Of a stretch of DNA of 64,000 bases, positions 37,901-48,995 are shown piece after piece (the stretch's first letter is position 1; the number at the start of each line of letters is the position of its first letter). The position numbers were made by a program, and so were the translations under genes. The stretch covers positions 5,554,443-5,618,442 of the forward strand of contig CM022672.1 of the NCBI GenBank assembly GCA_012295275.1, read 5' to 3'. Below the pieces are notes generated by a model. That model saw only the letters and a program-made list of their open reading frames with translations, had not been told where the DNA came from and did no database searches. The DNA comes from Chrysomallon squamiferum. Its lineage: Eukaryota > Mollusca > Gastropoda > Neomphalida > Peltospiridae.

Positions 37901-40888
37901 ATTAAGAAAATATATATATTTTTTTTTTTTTTTTTAAATAAAAGTAAAAAAACCCTCAGAATTTACCAATTCCTTGAGCAGCCTTAGCCTTTGGGAAACA
38001 AACTTTTCATCTGACACAAACACTTGGAGCTCTGAGTCAAAATCGCTTTTACTGCAGAGTCAAGCAGAATGAACTGAAAATTAAAATTTAAAAACTGAAT
38101 TAAAACTTTTTATTGGTCTCCTAAATCATTTCTAGAACACTGATTTCTAAAACAAGTGATAACAAATTTGCCATTTTCAAGCCCAAACACTTTCATATTC
38201 TTCACATCATTTTACCATTTTGAAAATAATAAATTATATTTCTCATAAAGCTTTTAATTCCTTTTTTAATTATTATTTGTCTGGATACCTAATCAACTGC
38301 AGTCTAGTAATTAATATAAAAAGATTATTTATGTGAAATAAAACTGGAGGGATGGATGGATGGATGTGCATGTTGCATCCTGGTGAAATTTTGTTTAGTA
38401 AATTCCTCCCTTGGCCAAAATGCATCCTACTGCACTTCAGATTAATTTCCTATGTTTTCTTTTGAAATATATTGCTTATAAAAAATATATTAAAAAACCC
38501 ACCAAAACACCTCTCTTCCATAAATAAATAAAATATAGTCTGACAAACCCCTGCTTACTTTCCACTAGAACTTGTTCCAAGATACTCAATGATTTAAGGC
38601 CAACAACTTTAACCAGTGAAACAAATATTAAAATTATTTTATCTTTTATACCAACCTCCTGCCTGACCATGGTTGGCTGAATATGGTTGCTAGGAAACCA
38701 TTCTTTGATTGACATCAGTAAGGACATTATGTGACTGAGGTACCAGATACAAGGGTTGAAATTTTCAACAACATGGTGAAGATACAAAATTTTCCTGTAC
38801 CGATCACCCTGCAATAAAACAAAAAAAAATTTTACATTTGTTTTGGGGAAAAATTCATTATATTTGTATGTACAGATACTTATTAAACTCAAGTAAAATA
38901 TATTTTACATAAATTAACAGTAATCATAAGAAAGAGTTCTGATTCTCTGAAGACTATCCTACAGATAAAATTTTTATTTTTAAATATAATAAAAATTATT
39001 TACAAAGGATAGTGTTCAAATTAAACAAGGACACTTTTAATCCCACATTCTGTGAAAAGCATCTTGTTTTAACAAAAACCAGAATAAATGGACTGTTTTC
39101 TTACAATGCCGTATCTGAGAGCAAACTCGCGAAGAAGTCTGACAGAAGCAGACGAGAGAGGTGTCATGAAGTCAGAGCCTTCGTTTTTGAACTGACTCTC
39201 ATACCTGAAACACACACAGTTACAACAACACTAACACTGAATACTGTCATTTTACACATGCTTAATTATAATGATAATAATTGAATCTGGTATTAACAAA
39301 TATATGATTAATACTGTATGAAAAAATATCATTTTCGAATGAATATTTGTTATTTGTTTCACAATACCATATTTTATATTAACCATTATTGTAATCTAAC
39401 ATATTCTTAATGAATAATGAAATTAATGAATCTAACATACCAGATACATGGTTTATTTATTTATTGGGAAGTAGCTGGTAGCCAATAGTTAATGGATAAA
39501 CAAATTTTTAAAATATTTTAAATGAATACTTATTTCATGATATCATATTTTAAGTTAATGATTTTAACATATCAAAACATGAAGGATGGTCCATGGTGAG
39601 GAGTAAACCTTTGTTTTGTCAGTTAATGTGTGAACAGTTATTTAACAATATTAAATCTCATATCAAAGACAAAATATTAGTAAAAAGACTAAAACTAACT
39701 TTAGTAGTTTAGACAATAGGATTTCATAATCTTCGTGTACTTGTTTTAGCTCCATCAGATGGCTCTGGCTGTTTCTAGGAAAAGGTAATGCAAAATGCCA
39801 AAATTTGTTCAGCATTTCGGCTATTTGAGTTCTCTCCCTTTGCTGCCAATTTTCATATCCATATCGAGACTAAAAATGAAAAATGAATTAAAGAAGTAAA
39901 TAAAAATGAAATAAATAATAATAATATAACAAAGAAATAAATACAGATATATGTGGAAATACATATAAAATTATATTGATCAATATTAATTTTAAATTAT
40001 CCTTTTCTTAACAAACTACATTTTATTATTTTTTTAATCATTGCATTTTCTTTACAGATTATTAATACAGAATATTTTATCTTAGGAAATGAAATCTGTA
40101 TTAGCAGACTTTAGTTCAGTCACAAAATCTTTCATGTATGACAGTATCAGTTTTTTCAGTTTATCAGTTTTTAGGAATGAACATTTTCCTAATCCAGCCA
40201 CAGCTCTTTTATGAACTATTTCCATGAACGGGAAGGTGCATATGAAAGACTTCTTTCTGTTAACTGGTAAGAGTAACCAACTGTGTGGAGATATCTGATT
40301 TTCTATCATTTCAACATTACACAGAATTCATATTTGTCATCAAATATCAAAATTCAAGGAAGCACATCTAAATAAATATGTACTAGTTCATCCATTCAAA
40401 ATACACAGTGATTCTATCAACTTAATTAAAATTTTGTTTTATGTAAAAGTATAATGAATATATGATGAGGTGACAAATAATATTATAGTTCCACATAATA
40501 TTAATTTTTATTACATATCAAACCTATCATTTTTGTATATTGATGAGAGAAAAGAAGAAACACTGACACAGCATCCTTGTCATTACTGCAGCATGGAATC
40601 TTGTTATATTCATCTCCAAAAAACAAGAAAGAATATAACAAAGCCTGTCCTAAATTGGTTACTGAGAAATGCAAGTACAGATCCCTTGGAACTGTGATAC
40701 CTCAGGTGTGAGTTCTAATCAACTACAGAGTTTTATACACAGTGAGTACTCACAAGAAAGTTGTGAGGACTGTAGAAGTTGTTTGAGTTGTTCTCTAATG
40801 CAACAAGCTGAGCAAACAAGTCTTCTGCCAGAAGCTGAACAAAGCAAAAATATATTTAATCTCATAGTAATTTATTTTATTTATGTAG

Positions 40889-40971
<83 letters not shown>

Positions 40972-43949
40972 ATTAAATAAGCAGACAGAAAAAGATAGAT
41001 AGATAATGAAGAGATGGAGATAGAGAGATAGATAGATAATGGAGAGATGGAGAAAGGAGATAATAAGACAGAAAAACATGAGAGAGAGAGAGACAGATAG
41101 GTGTAGAAAAAAGAATGAGAAAAGAGAGAAAAAAAGAAAGATGGGGAGAAAGAATGGTAGAAAGAAAGGAGACGGGGAGGAAAAGTGAGAAAGAAAATGC
41201 AAAGGAAAAAAAAAAATTAATAAAGACATAACAGAAAAAGGAACTAGAAAAAAAAAGATAAACATATAGAGAGAAAAAAAAAAATGAAATAAGGAAAAAA
41301 AAAATTAAATAAATAAAATTAAAATTTAAACTTTTTTTTTTTTTTAACCTGCGGAGGAGTTTTTCTGTGATACTTCTTGATGATCTCTCTCTCGTACTGG
41401 CGGAATCGTTCACTTGACAGACAAAAACATTTGCACAGCATGTCGCACAGGCTTTCCGTGGGAATCATTGCTGCATCGTCGTGCTCGGCCTCCACTCCAC
41501 TGTCATGCAGTGAGTGCGGCGTTGATGGCCGCATCGGTGGGCCAGGTATGATGAACTTGGAGACACCGTCTGACAGCACGGTGTCCGGAGAGGACGAGCA
41601 TGGGGATGGGGGGTCTGGTACCCCTAGGGCAGGGAAAGAGGCACACAGGTAGGCGTGTTGGAAAGCCTGAAATTCCTGTTGCGAAAAAATAGAATAAGAG
41701 TTATTAGTTAATCTCTTTATTTAGTAATTATGTTATTCTCATTCCTGCAGATGTGTGGTTATTTAAATTTTTTTATTATTAATATTCTGGTTGTAGTCGT
41801 TTATTGCACTGGGTGAAAATAGTGTAGCCTAGTGGTAAGAGTGTTCGACTGAGTCAAACCTTTTTCTGAGAACAACCAGAAATGCCAACTGGGCTATTTC
41901 AGTGAAAAGATGAATTCACTAAAGTCAAACTGTTTCCACGTTCCAGGGATTTATTAAGTGTCTAAACATACAAACTCAGTAACTGAATCTTTCACCTGGT
42001 TCTAACAGTGTTCAGTTTTGAGAATTTTCTTTAATTCTGTTTGTGATAGTAAAAGGAATGTTAATTAACATGCTGTAATTCAGAAATAAAATAAAATAAC
42101 ATAAAATAAAATAAAAAATAAAATAAACAACAGTTTATGAATAAATTTTTATCTATAGATTAACATAGTTTATGAAAGGATGAAAAAATTATTTTACCCT
42201 TGAATTCAAAACTTCAGTTACTGGTTTTGAACTCTTTTCTGCTGAAAACAACAAAACAAATAAATAAACAAACATCTTGAATATGAAGTCTCTTCAGTAA
42301 CATTCATGCACTGCTAAATTTACTACATTTTAATTGAGATCCACATCATACAGTTAAACACAAAGGCAGGCATAGAAAAATAACACATACCTGTAAATTA
42401 CACATACATGCATGGAGACATTTATAAATAAATTCTTACCTCCTTCAATATTAGCTTCATTGTTTTTGCCAACCTGAAAAAAAAGATGTTATAATACATT
42501 CATTTTATATATTTTTAAAACTTAATTTTTTCCCTTTTCTTTCATATGTAGATAAATACAACCTTTTCAATCATGCCATATTAACTCAAATGCAGTTTTC
42601 TGTCAACAAATCTTTCCGCTATTCAAAAAAAAAAAAAAAAATGTTTTGCTGATAGTGCATTAGGAGTAATGGTAGAAGATTTAATTTGCTCAAATTAAAA
42701 TTCTTCAACGTTTAAAATTAAAATCGTTTAACAGTTAAAATTAACATGATTTTCGGAGTTGTTAAATTAATATTAATTAACAAGTTAACAATCTCACCAG
42801 CCTAACGTTACTGAACCTTGTCCGTCTTCCTGCCAAACGTAAACAACATTTTCTTGGTCTGAAATGTTACAATCAGTTGTGAGGAAAATATCATTATAAT
42901 AAAAATTTTAAATTTTAAAAAAATAAATACTAACAGTTTGTAAAATTATAATAATAATAAATGATAAAAATAATAACAGATAACCACAATAATAACAAGA
43001 ATAAAAATATAAATAATTTATAGTAAATTAACAATAATATTAACAATATTCATTTATAATAATTATTATAAATTAACATTAATAAAAAAATGAAAAAAAA
43101 ATACTCTGGAAAAATAATAATTTACAATAATGAAACCAAAGAAGCATTTAATGATACCAAAACTTACAAAAGCAAAATCAAGATATATTACAGTACTCAC
43201 TCCAGTTGACTGAAATAGTTTTCAATTTTCTTCACTGTTGAGCCAAAACTGTAAAATATAAAATTAATAATTTTCATGGACGAAGATGCAGTTAAATGCA
43301 ATTAGATGGAACATATGTATGAAGCAGACTCCACCAATAAATATTTTTCTTACTAGTCAGATATGACATTTCTGAAACCATTTTATTCTATTTTGTTTTG
43401 ATTTCAACAAAAAAATTCTGTAGAAAATGTTTTAGAGTTAATGATGCACAACAGATTTTATTTTTCAGATAATTAGCAAATAATTAGATGAAATGTATTG
43501 AGAGTATTGTTTATGTGAATGTGTGTGTGTGTGTATATGTGTGTGCATGCATGCATGTAAGAGTGTGTTAATATATGTGTATGGGTACATGAATGCATCA
43601 TGCAAATGTTAGTTAATATGTTGATGTGTGTGTTCATGTATATATGTGTGAGTTAATGTATGTTAATACATGTGTGACTATAATAATATGCCTATATGTG
43701 TATATGTGATATAATATTTTATGTGTGTGTGTGTGTGTTTTGGAAAAAAACCAGATAGCAGATATATAAATACAAAAGGACCAACCGAAGTATTGATGTC
43801 CCATAAGAACTAGAATTTCCTAATGAGTTATTGTCTGTTGCTGTGGTGATGTCTACTTTTAACCACTGTTTTTCTTCTTCCTCTGTCACCAGTCTGAGTA
43901 CTGACTCAGCACTCAACTGAGTCACTGAGGTTTCAGTAGCAAACATCAT
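23875..43949 (-). CDS. UNC13/BAIAP3-like MUN-domain protein with a DEP domain (30 exons)
   Basis: Exons 5' to 3': 43949-43786, 43248-43201, 42858-42798, 42473-42440, 42241-42198, 41675-41349, 40834-40754, 39869-39700, 39204-39105, 38808-38652, 38031-37954, 37257-37157, 36818-36729, 36315-36242, 35310-35217, 34832-34744, 33993-33888, 32998-32843, 32573-31380, 30991-30893, 30366-30226, 29796-29628, 29159-28984, 28587-28405, 27505-27422, 27002-26937, 26432-26355, 25471-25297, 24979-24875, 24545-23875. The total, 5,115 bp, is 1,704 codons plus stop. Order: low-complexity N-terminus, helical MUN-like region (about 200-1390) interrupted by a disordered insert (about 610-985), DEP domain (about 1410-1514), unique C-terminus. 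No C2 domain seen. Known MUN proteins prime vesicles for fusion; that role here is inference. I do not recognise a human ortholog. The start could be further upstream if 43952 is a splice acceptor; the junction 38652/38031 was chosen by frame. Confidence 0.82.
24568..24610. repeat. (GT)n microsatellite with CTGTGTGT interruptions
   Basis: Imperfect GT run about 24 bp past the acceptor of the terminal exon on the minus strand, where it reads as (CA)n just upstream of the polypyrimidine tract. Confidence 0.8.
24875..25471 (-). CDS. DEP-domain exons of the MUN+DEP gene
   Basis: Two exons, 25471-25297 and 24979-24875. They encode LQLMRKSFSGSDLVNWILQH, the typical DEP core (a short helix, a Phe/Ser-rich turn, then G-S-x-L-V-x-W-[IL]), and FYRDAAVSVAQSLLDKHLIADV, the second DEP helix pair and the xLLxxxLI strand. 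The closing strand, YLYRY, comes in the next exon after about 30 mostly polar residues. DEP domains bind membranes, GPCR tails or partner proteins; which applies here is unknown. Confidence 0.75.
25065..25096. repeat. (GT)n microsatellite
   Basis: Sixteen GT dinucleotides in the intron between exons 25297 and 24979. Confidence 0.85.
25595..25980. repeat. 86-bp tandem repeat
   Basis: About four and a half copies of a unit containing ACAGACTACAGTTATTATTA, then GTAGTATCTTTCC, CCTTCTCATACCCTGGATGA and TACCCTTAACCCTTTGTACA. Copies differ by single substitutions. Lies in the intron upstream of the DEP exon, so it is transcribed with the gene. Confidence 0.9.
25985..26160 (+). mobile_element. SINE-like fragments
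   Basis: CTGGGCTATTTCCCAATCCAGCCTGTG followed by a TCATAACT-type end, then a second copy of the same sort (TTCCCATTCCAACCAATGTCTTATAATTAG). The pattern GGGCTATTTC..TTCCAGCCAGTG..ACAACTGG is known to me from a mollusc SINE. A related end occurs at 44283-44325. Confidence 0.4.
26355..30991 (-). CDS. C-terminal MUN (MHD1/MHD2-like) exons (residues 1057-1388)
   Basis: Eight exons. AMCKNISLYCDNIF fits the helix of UNC13-family proteins that follows the MHD1 start; MCLRINDIAAMIKCLNVFVKKL fits their conserved helix of the form CVxxNNIExVRxxLxxLP; VTQCLQPLTKFLHDYLDKLS, followed by EWLHTDNFHVVLECLWLFIVQ and DFEKETAKLKAEDIFLMLKAK, fits the MHD2 layout (a PLxxYLDxNL-type helix then a VLxxLWxxI-type helix). 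Family assignment rests on these remembered patterns, not on a search. A low-complexity piece (DPTTLELETPPVSVKETLEL) falls between MHD1-like and MHD2-like parts. Confidence 0.65.
27343..27403. repeat. (GT)n microsatellite
   Basis: About 30 GT dinucleotides, 19 bp downstream of the exon ending at 27422 on the minus strand, where it reads as (CA)n directly after the 5' splice site. Long intronic CA runs near donors are known splicing regulators in other animals; relevance here is inference. Confidence 0.85.
28929..28975. repeat. (CACT)n tetranucleotide array next to a splice donor
   Basis: About eleven ACTC/CACT units. On the minus strand this is (GTGA)n, starting about 9 bp past the donor of the exon that ends at 28984, so it offers a ladder of GTGAGT sequences. 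Confidence 0.9.
29405..29590. repeat. ATTC/TTCA-rich tetranucleotide region
   Basis: Runs of ATTC at 29408-29431 and ATTCATTTATAC-type repeats at 29531-29590, in an intron of the MUN+DEP gene. Confidence 0.65.
30380..30700. repeat. A-rich AAAT/AAAC low-complexity tract
   Basis: Over 300 bp dominated by AAAC, AAAT and A-runs immediately upstream (minus strand) of the exon 30366-30226, where it reads as a very long U-rich tract before the acceptor. Confidence 0.75.
31380..32573 (-). CDS. 1,194-bp exon: disordered insert plus MHD1-like helices
   Basis: By far the longest exon of the gene (398 codons, residues 659-1056). The first three quarters are Ser/Asp/Glu-rich and low in hydrophobics, with an Asp run at 32392-32420 and many possible phosphorylation sites. 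The last 70 residues are ordered-looking: SLPLSSSLIDMIVLLQRLVS and KRAVILYEVFLE, which fit the start of the Munc13-homology region 1. Together with the Ser-rich exon 32843-32998 it places roughly 370 mostly disordered residues inside the MUN domain. Confidence 0.75.
34849..35151. repeat. (ATA/AAC)n trinucleotide tract, about 300 bp
   Basis: Near-pure AAT repeats with AAC, AGT and AAA variants, ending in AAAT tetranucleotides. On the minus strand it lies directly between the acceptor at 34833 and the upstream exon 35310-35217, filling almost the whole intron. Confidence 0.9.
36920..37145. repeat. GATGAT-rich imperfect trinucleotide region
   Basis: Interrupted (GAT)n and GTGGTGATGATGATAATGA runs in the intron between exons 37157 and 36818. 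No coding potential supported. Confidence 0.7.
40187..40275 (+). mobile_element. SINE fragment (mollusc-type, from memory)
   Basis: Contains AATCCAGCCACAGCTC, GGGAAGGTGCATATGAAAGA, CTTTCTGTTAACTGGTAAGA and GTAACC in the order of the middle part of a widespread mollusc SINE. It matches the fragment at 17897-17972. Intron of the MUN+DEP gene. Confidence 0.55.
40893..41333. repeat. (GA)n followed by a long purine-rich tract
   Basis: 78 bp of pure GA (40893-40970), then about 360 bp that is almost all A and G on the plus strand (GATA, GAGA, GGAGA, AAAG units). On the minus strand it is a polypyrimidine tract filling nearly the whole intron between exons 41349 and 40834. Purine mirror-like tracts of this kind can form triplex DNA. 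Confidence 0.9.
41349..43949 (-). CDS. N-terminal exons of the MUN+DEP gene (residues 1-226)
   Basis: Six exons. The first from ATG 43949 encodes an acidic/Ser-rich start (TEEEEKQWLKVD), followed by FGSTVKKIENYFSQLE, a basic exon (PRKCCLRLAGRRTRFSNVRL), two tiny exons and a 109-codon exon. That last one starts EFQAFQHAYLCASF, has a Pro/Ser-rich middle and ends with a Cys-rich helical stretch, LCDMLCKCFCLSSERFRQYE, leading into the helical body. Exon 41349-41675 is clearly richer in GC than its surroundings. The first exon may be preceded by a further coding or 5'UTR exon because TTGCAG lies directly before it. The tiny exons are the least certain part of the model, although their phases agree. 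Confidence 0.6.
41823..41905 (+). mobile_element. Rearranged tRNA-derived SINE fragment
   Basis: TAGCCTAGTGGTAAGAGTGT followed by TCGACT resembles the A-box half of a tRNA, and 60 bp later CAACTGGGCTATTTC resembles the SINE body; the B box is missing, apparently deleted. Not a functional tRNA gene. Confidence 0.5.
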
Positions 43950-44773
43950 ACACTGCAACAACATCAACTAATGTATATATACATATATATATGTAATATA
44001 TGTAACGTATGCATAAGTCATTAAATGAATATACATAAACATAGTATAAAGTATTTTATACTGAACAAACACATCTACAAATGTTTTTGTTCAGTATAAT
44101 ATCACAAATATCTCAACTGCTATAAATCTGAGCTACCATCTACTTTCTAATAAATAAATAAATAAATAAATACATACATAAACAAATAGATAATTAGATA
44201 ACTAACTAACTAAATAAATAAATAAATAAATACATGTAATGGGTTGAAGTATCAAACATCGTTAATATACCTCACCACTTCATCCCATTCCAGTCAATGA
44301 CCTATAACTGTGAATCAGAGGCTATGGTATATAATGTTGTTGTTTTTTTTTATCTTAATGTTGTTTTTCTGTTAACAAAACAGTGTGAAAAGCACTGGAA
44401 ATAATATATCAACAGGATGTCAATAGCCAATGAATAAAAAAAACAATTCATATTTTTCATAAATTTAAATAATAGCAAGTTGTTAAACAAAACAAACTTT
44501 AAAGTTTAAGACAAAAATAAAATTATCAAGTTAGAAAATGACATGTAACCATTTCTTTACCAGATAATGTCACATCCTTATTATTATCTGCTGTATATGT
44601 GTGTGTGATAACAAACTTTACTCAAAGTCCAAGCATTCACATCTATGTGATATTTATGAATGTGCATGATTACAGTATGTATAAATTATTATAACTGTAA
44701 ATATTAAGTTACTAGAAATTAAACTGATATATTTGTAAATCATGAAATAAAAATGCATATATATATATATTAA

Positions 44774-44808
<35 letters not shown>

Positions 44809-45680
44809 CCATGTTTTTGTGTTTGTGTATATACATGGGAGTGTATATATAATATGAACACATGCACACTGCGATAAATAAATATATACTCAAATACATG
44901 CATAATATAATATTTCAGAAACAAACTGCATATGAAAGAAAAAAGTAGTGTGGTCGCTGACACAAATTATTTTATCGAACACTTAAACCCATAACATGGA
45001 AGTATACATGTAATGTATAAATACAACTCTTGACAGCTGTTTTAGTAACACCATAAGTAAATAAGTCAACAACGAAGCTAACAAAAGGTAAATGATATTA
45101 TGTGCTTTAATGTTTATGTTATAAATAGTACTTAAATCTTGTTAGTATGTACTTCTCTGGGTAAATTCATGAAGATAAATTTACACTTTTCATGCTTGTA
45201 CGAATGGACGTATTTTTACCATTTGTATGCGCTCATGTTAACTGCATTTAAATATTATTTATTAGCTGAAAGCATTTCATTACAATCGACACTCGCCAAA
45301 AAAACCCACAAAACGTATACTTAAAAGTTTTGAGTCTATCAGATAAATTACACAATTTAAAAATAATAATAACAAATAAAAAACTATTTGATAAGGCGGC
45401 CTATGCTGAAGTCAGTAAAGATGCATGGCAACTAAAATATAAACTCGAAAAATGAGGTTTAACTAAACATGTGATGACAGAGAAGTTTACCCTTTCTGAT
45501 TTACGTCACATATTGCAAACTGCGCCAGAATCCACTTAATGAAAGAAGTAATTCACATTCAAACTAACAAAGGTTTTTAAAAAGAAATATCACATGATTT
45601 GTGTCTACTGAGCCTTCGTGATCAGAGTAATTTCCCTTACCTTTTCCAGATTTTTATGCAAATAAAATAATTCTTATCAG
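43950..45680 (-). promoter_or_regulatory. Upstream region of the MUN+DEP gene
   Basis: From 43970 to 45000 it is AT-rich with ATAA tetranucleotides (44149-44232) and an (AT)n run (44779-44803). Sequence from 45380 to 45680 is more unique, less AT-rich and has CpG-containing words, so it is the best place for a promoter or first non-coding exon. No start site can be shown. Confidence 0.25.
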
Positions 45681-45896
45681 ACTGAGGCATCCCGGTTTCT
45701 ATTTATTTCTTTGTTTACTGTTGGCATCAATCAATCCATTTGAAGATTTTTTTTTTCTTTTTAATTTGTATTTATTTATATTAAAACAAATAAGTTTGGT
45801 TTAATTCTACAAATAAAATAATATTTTTCATCATCAAGATAATTTGAAATAAAGTAAATCCTTGGTTTAAGCACATAAATGAAAATCGAATTTATG

Positions 45897-45900
<4 letters not shown>

Positions 45901-45974
<74 letters not shown>
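45901..45974. repeat. (CT)n microsatellite, 37 units
   Basis: Uninterrupted CT dinucleotides, first of many such arrays in the gene-free right part of the window. Confidence 0.95.
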
Positions 45975-45978
<4 letters not shown>

Positions 45979-46221
45979 TTCTATGGACAGCAATGTTAAC
46001 AGAAAATATTCTTTTCATTTATCGCACAGCATATTGTATTAGTTTTTAACGTTTCCTATCATAACCATACATTTCATACCTAAAATAGGAAAATTTAACA
46101 AGATGTGTATATGGAAGATGGACGACTAAATTATTTCAGAAAACTGAACAAATCAAAATTTGAATACACCAGGATGTTTGTCGAATAAAGTATAATATTT
46201 CTTTCCTTGAGATAAAACATA

Positions 46222-46226
<5 letters not shown>

Positions 46227-46260
<34 letters not shown>
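46227..46260. repeat. Poly(A) tract
   Basis: Thirty-one adenines, followed 30 bp later by AAAT repeats and another A-run; possible tail of a decayed retroposon, but no body was recognised. Confidence 0.6.
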
Positions 46261-46737
46261 CTCACTTTGAACTTAATTTTCTAAAAAAATAAATAAATAA
46301 ATAAAAAAAAATAGATTATCAAAAGTGCAGACAAAATGCCATTTATGGAGAATGTTTCCAGCTAGAGAGACCATCATCCCAGACACAAGCCTATCCCGAG
46401 CTATGCCAATGCTTCCTTTCCTTTTAACATAAATTAAGGTTTTGTTGACTCTGTATCATATTTACGACTTTACGATATTACCAAACAAGGAGAGAAAAAA
46501 AAAAAATAAAAAATAAAAAATAAAAAAATGTCTATTATAAGTCAGATTTCTTTTTGTGAGTTACTTTTTTTCTTTCTTTCTTTTTTTATTTATTTATTTT
46601 TAATTATTATTATTATTTTAATTAAATTAATATACGCTTCAGAACAGAATCCAGATTTTAGAAACGATAAGAACCTGTCATTCTGTTTAACATAATTTTC
46701 AGCTTAAACATTAGAAACAAATAAATAAACAAAATAA

Positions 46738-46772
<35 letters not shown>

Positions 46773-47011
46773 AATTTCAAATAATAGATTTATTCTGCAG
46801 CTAGGCCTCCTGGGAACAATATGTCACATCTTTGTAAAAAAAAAAAAACACACACACACAACGTGTCCATTGACGCGAATCGACCCTAGTTCCTTTTACA
46901 ATTCAAGGTTACACTTAACCTGATTATTGTAAAGGAAAATAACTTCAGTGCAAGGGCGGGTCCAGAAATATTTTTTAAAAATCTCAGTATCGGGATAAAA
47001 TTCAAGAACAG

Positions 47012-47012
<1 letters not shown>

Positions 47013-47073
<61 letters not shown>

Positions 47074-47097
47074 TACATAGGAACATTTGTCTGATAA

Positions 47098-47128
<31 letters not shown>
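47013..47128. repeat. (ATA)n and (AAAT)n arrays
   Basis: About 20 ATA/AAT trinucleotides (47013-47072) and, 24 bp later, eight AAAT tetranucleotides (47096-47128). Confidence 0.9.
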
Positions 47129-47699
47129 CAGGGAAAGGGGGACGTCTGAAGGTGCCTCGTTTCAAAAGGGTGGCGTGAGACTCACTGAGGCAGATAAAGA
47201 CCGACCCGAGTTGACAATGAATAGAATCTATTAATAACCTTTTGGATTTTTTTTTTTTTTTTTTTTTTTTGTCTTCATGCGTGAATGCTCGGCAGTTGTA
47301 GATTGCTGTTGGCAACAGTAACCAGGACAGCATGCGCCGTCTGCTTGCATTGTAATGTTTGACATGAGAGGTCAGGGTTTAAGATCACATTATTTTCCTG
47401 ACCTTTTTCTCTCTCTCTCTTTTTAAATCCCTCTTTATTACTTCTTTAAGTAGCAACGATAACCTTATTCCGTGCTAGGGGTTAAAGTGCGGATTCATAA
47501 TTTTTAAGGGTGAACGTCTCCAATGAAATTACAATAGTGATTGGCTTTTTTTTTTTTTTTTTTTTTAAAGCATAATGACATACAAAATTATACATATATA
47601 TATATGTAAATGAATATATATGCATAAGTGAATATACATAAACATAGTATTGTATAATATACAGATCAAATGCACCTACAAATATCACAACTGCTGTAA

Positions 47700-47751
47700 A
47701 TACAGCAAACACACACACACACACATACACACAATATGTATACATACATAA

Positions 47752-47798
<47 letters not shown>

Positions 47799-47838
47799 TA
47801 TATAGATATACATGTATACACACACACACACACATACA
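47700..47838. repeat. Clustered (CA)n arrays
   Basis: CA runs at 47709-47735, 47766-47794 and 47818-47834 separated by TACATACA and ATATATA sequence. Confidence 0.85.
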
Positions 47839-48540
47839 GGTTAGGTTAATATAATTTTAACATTTCTCTTATCGTTTATATTTTACTTACTGTAATTTAA
47901 ATGTAGACATGACGATATTCTCAACAGTCAAGATTACTAATGTTAGTAATCTGGCAAGTGTTGAGTAAAATAGCCGAATTTGGCCCCTACACACTTGTTT
48001 AATTTATGTGTAAATCTGACAACACAGATATTTAAAGTGGGGTGATAAAAGTATCATGATATATGATACACTGCAATGATAACACACAATTCAATGAGAG
48101 ACAGGTACAATGAAATAATCAGTAAATTTTATTTATTTATTTATTTTATTATTATATTATTATTATATTATTATCATCATCATCATGATCATCATCATCA
48201 TCATCATCATCAATATTATTATTATTATTTTAATGTTAATGTTAATGAATATCATTTATCATAATAATAACGGTAATTTGGAAACGATAAGTATTATTAT
48301 GGTTTTTTGTTTGGGTTTTTTCGTTAACATAAAAGGCGGACGTTAAAACTACTAATTTTACATATCTCACAGAACAATGATTATTCTTACATCATCAGCT
48401 ATTAGTCGTTAGACGTTTGTTTAGCACTAACAATACCACACTGATTAATTCTTCTTTCTTTCATCGTCTGCTGCTGGATATGAAACATTCGTTTGATGAC
48501 AGTATTAGAGCATCAGTGTTCTGTTTTCCATTACTGAACG

Positions 48541-48542
<2 letters not shown>

Positions 48543-48598
<56 letters not shown>
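48543..48598. repeat. (CT)n-(GT)n compound microsatellite
   Basis: About eight CT followed by about twenty-two GT dinucleotides. Confidence 0.9.
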
Positions 48599-48602
<4 letters not shown>

Positions 48603-48915
48603 TTTTTTTTCCACTGTCAGTAAGATGTATCGTAAGCTTGTACTTATTCTTAAATAACCGTGTTCACACAGAGACAATATTAAATATTCATCAAGTGTAT
48701 CAACGTTCTGGATCAGCTGTTGAAAGCAAACGTGTTTCATAGGCGAGAGTCGAGTATTCCCATGCTAACAATTTCGTGTTTAGTATACAAACGCTTATTA
48801 TTAAATATAAACATAAATACAATCAAATATAAATAGGTAAATATATACGCATAGATGTATGAATAATTGGTTTTAAGTTTACACAAAACATCATTCTTTA
48901 ATCTTGTTCAGCCAT

Positions 48916-48918
<3 letters not shown>

Positions 48919-48995
<77 letters not shown>

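Noticed and set aside
40795-41413. Ser/Leu/Phe-rich hydrophobic frames on the minus strand that look like membrane proteins
   Set aside because: Translation of the (CT)n/polypyrimidine intron; the true exon is 41675-41349.
41823-41850. tRNA gene
   Set aside because: Only the A-box half resembles a tRNA; there is no B box or closing acceptor stem, and SINE body sequence follows.
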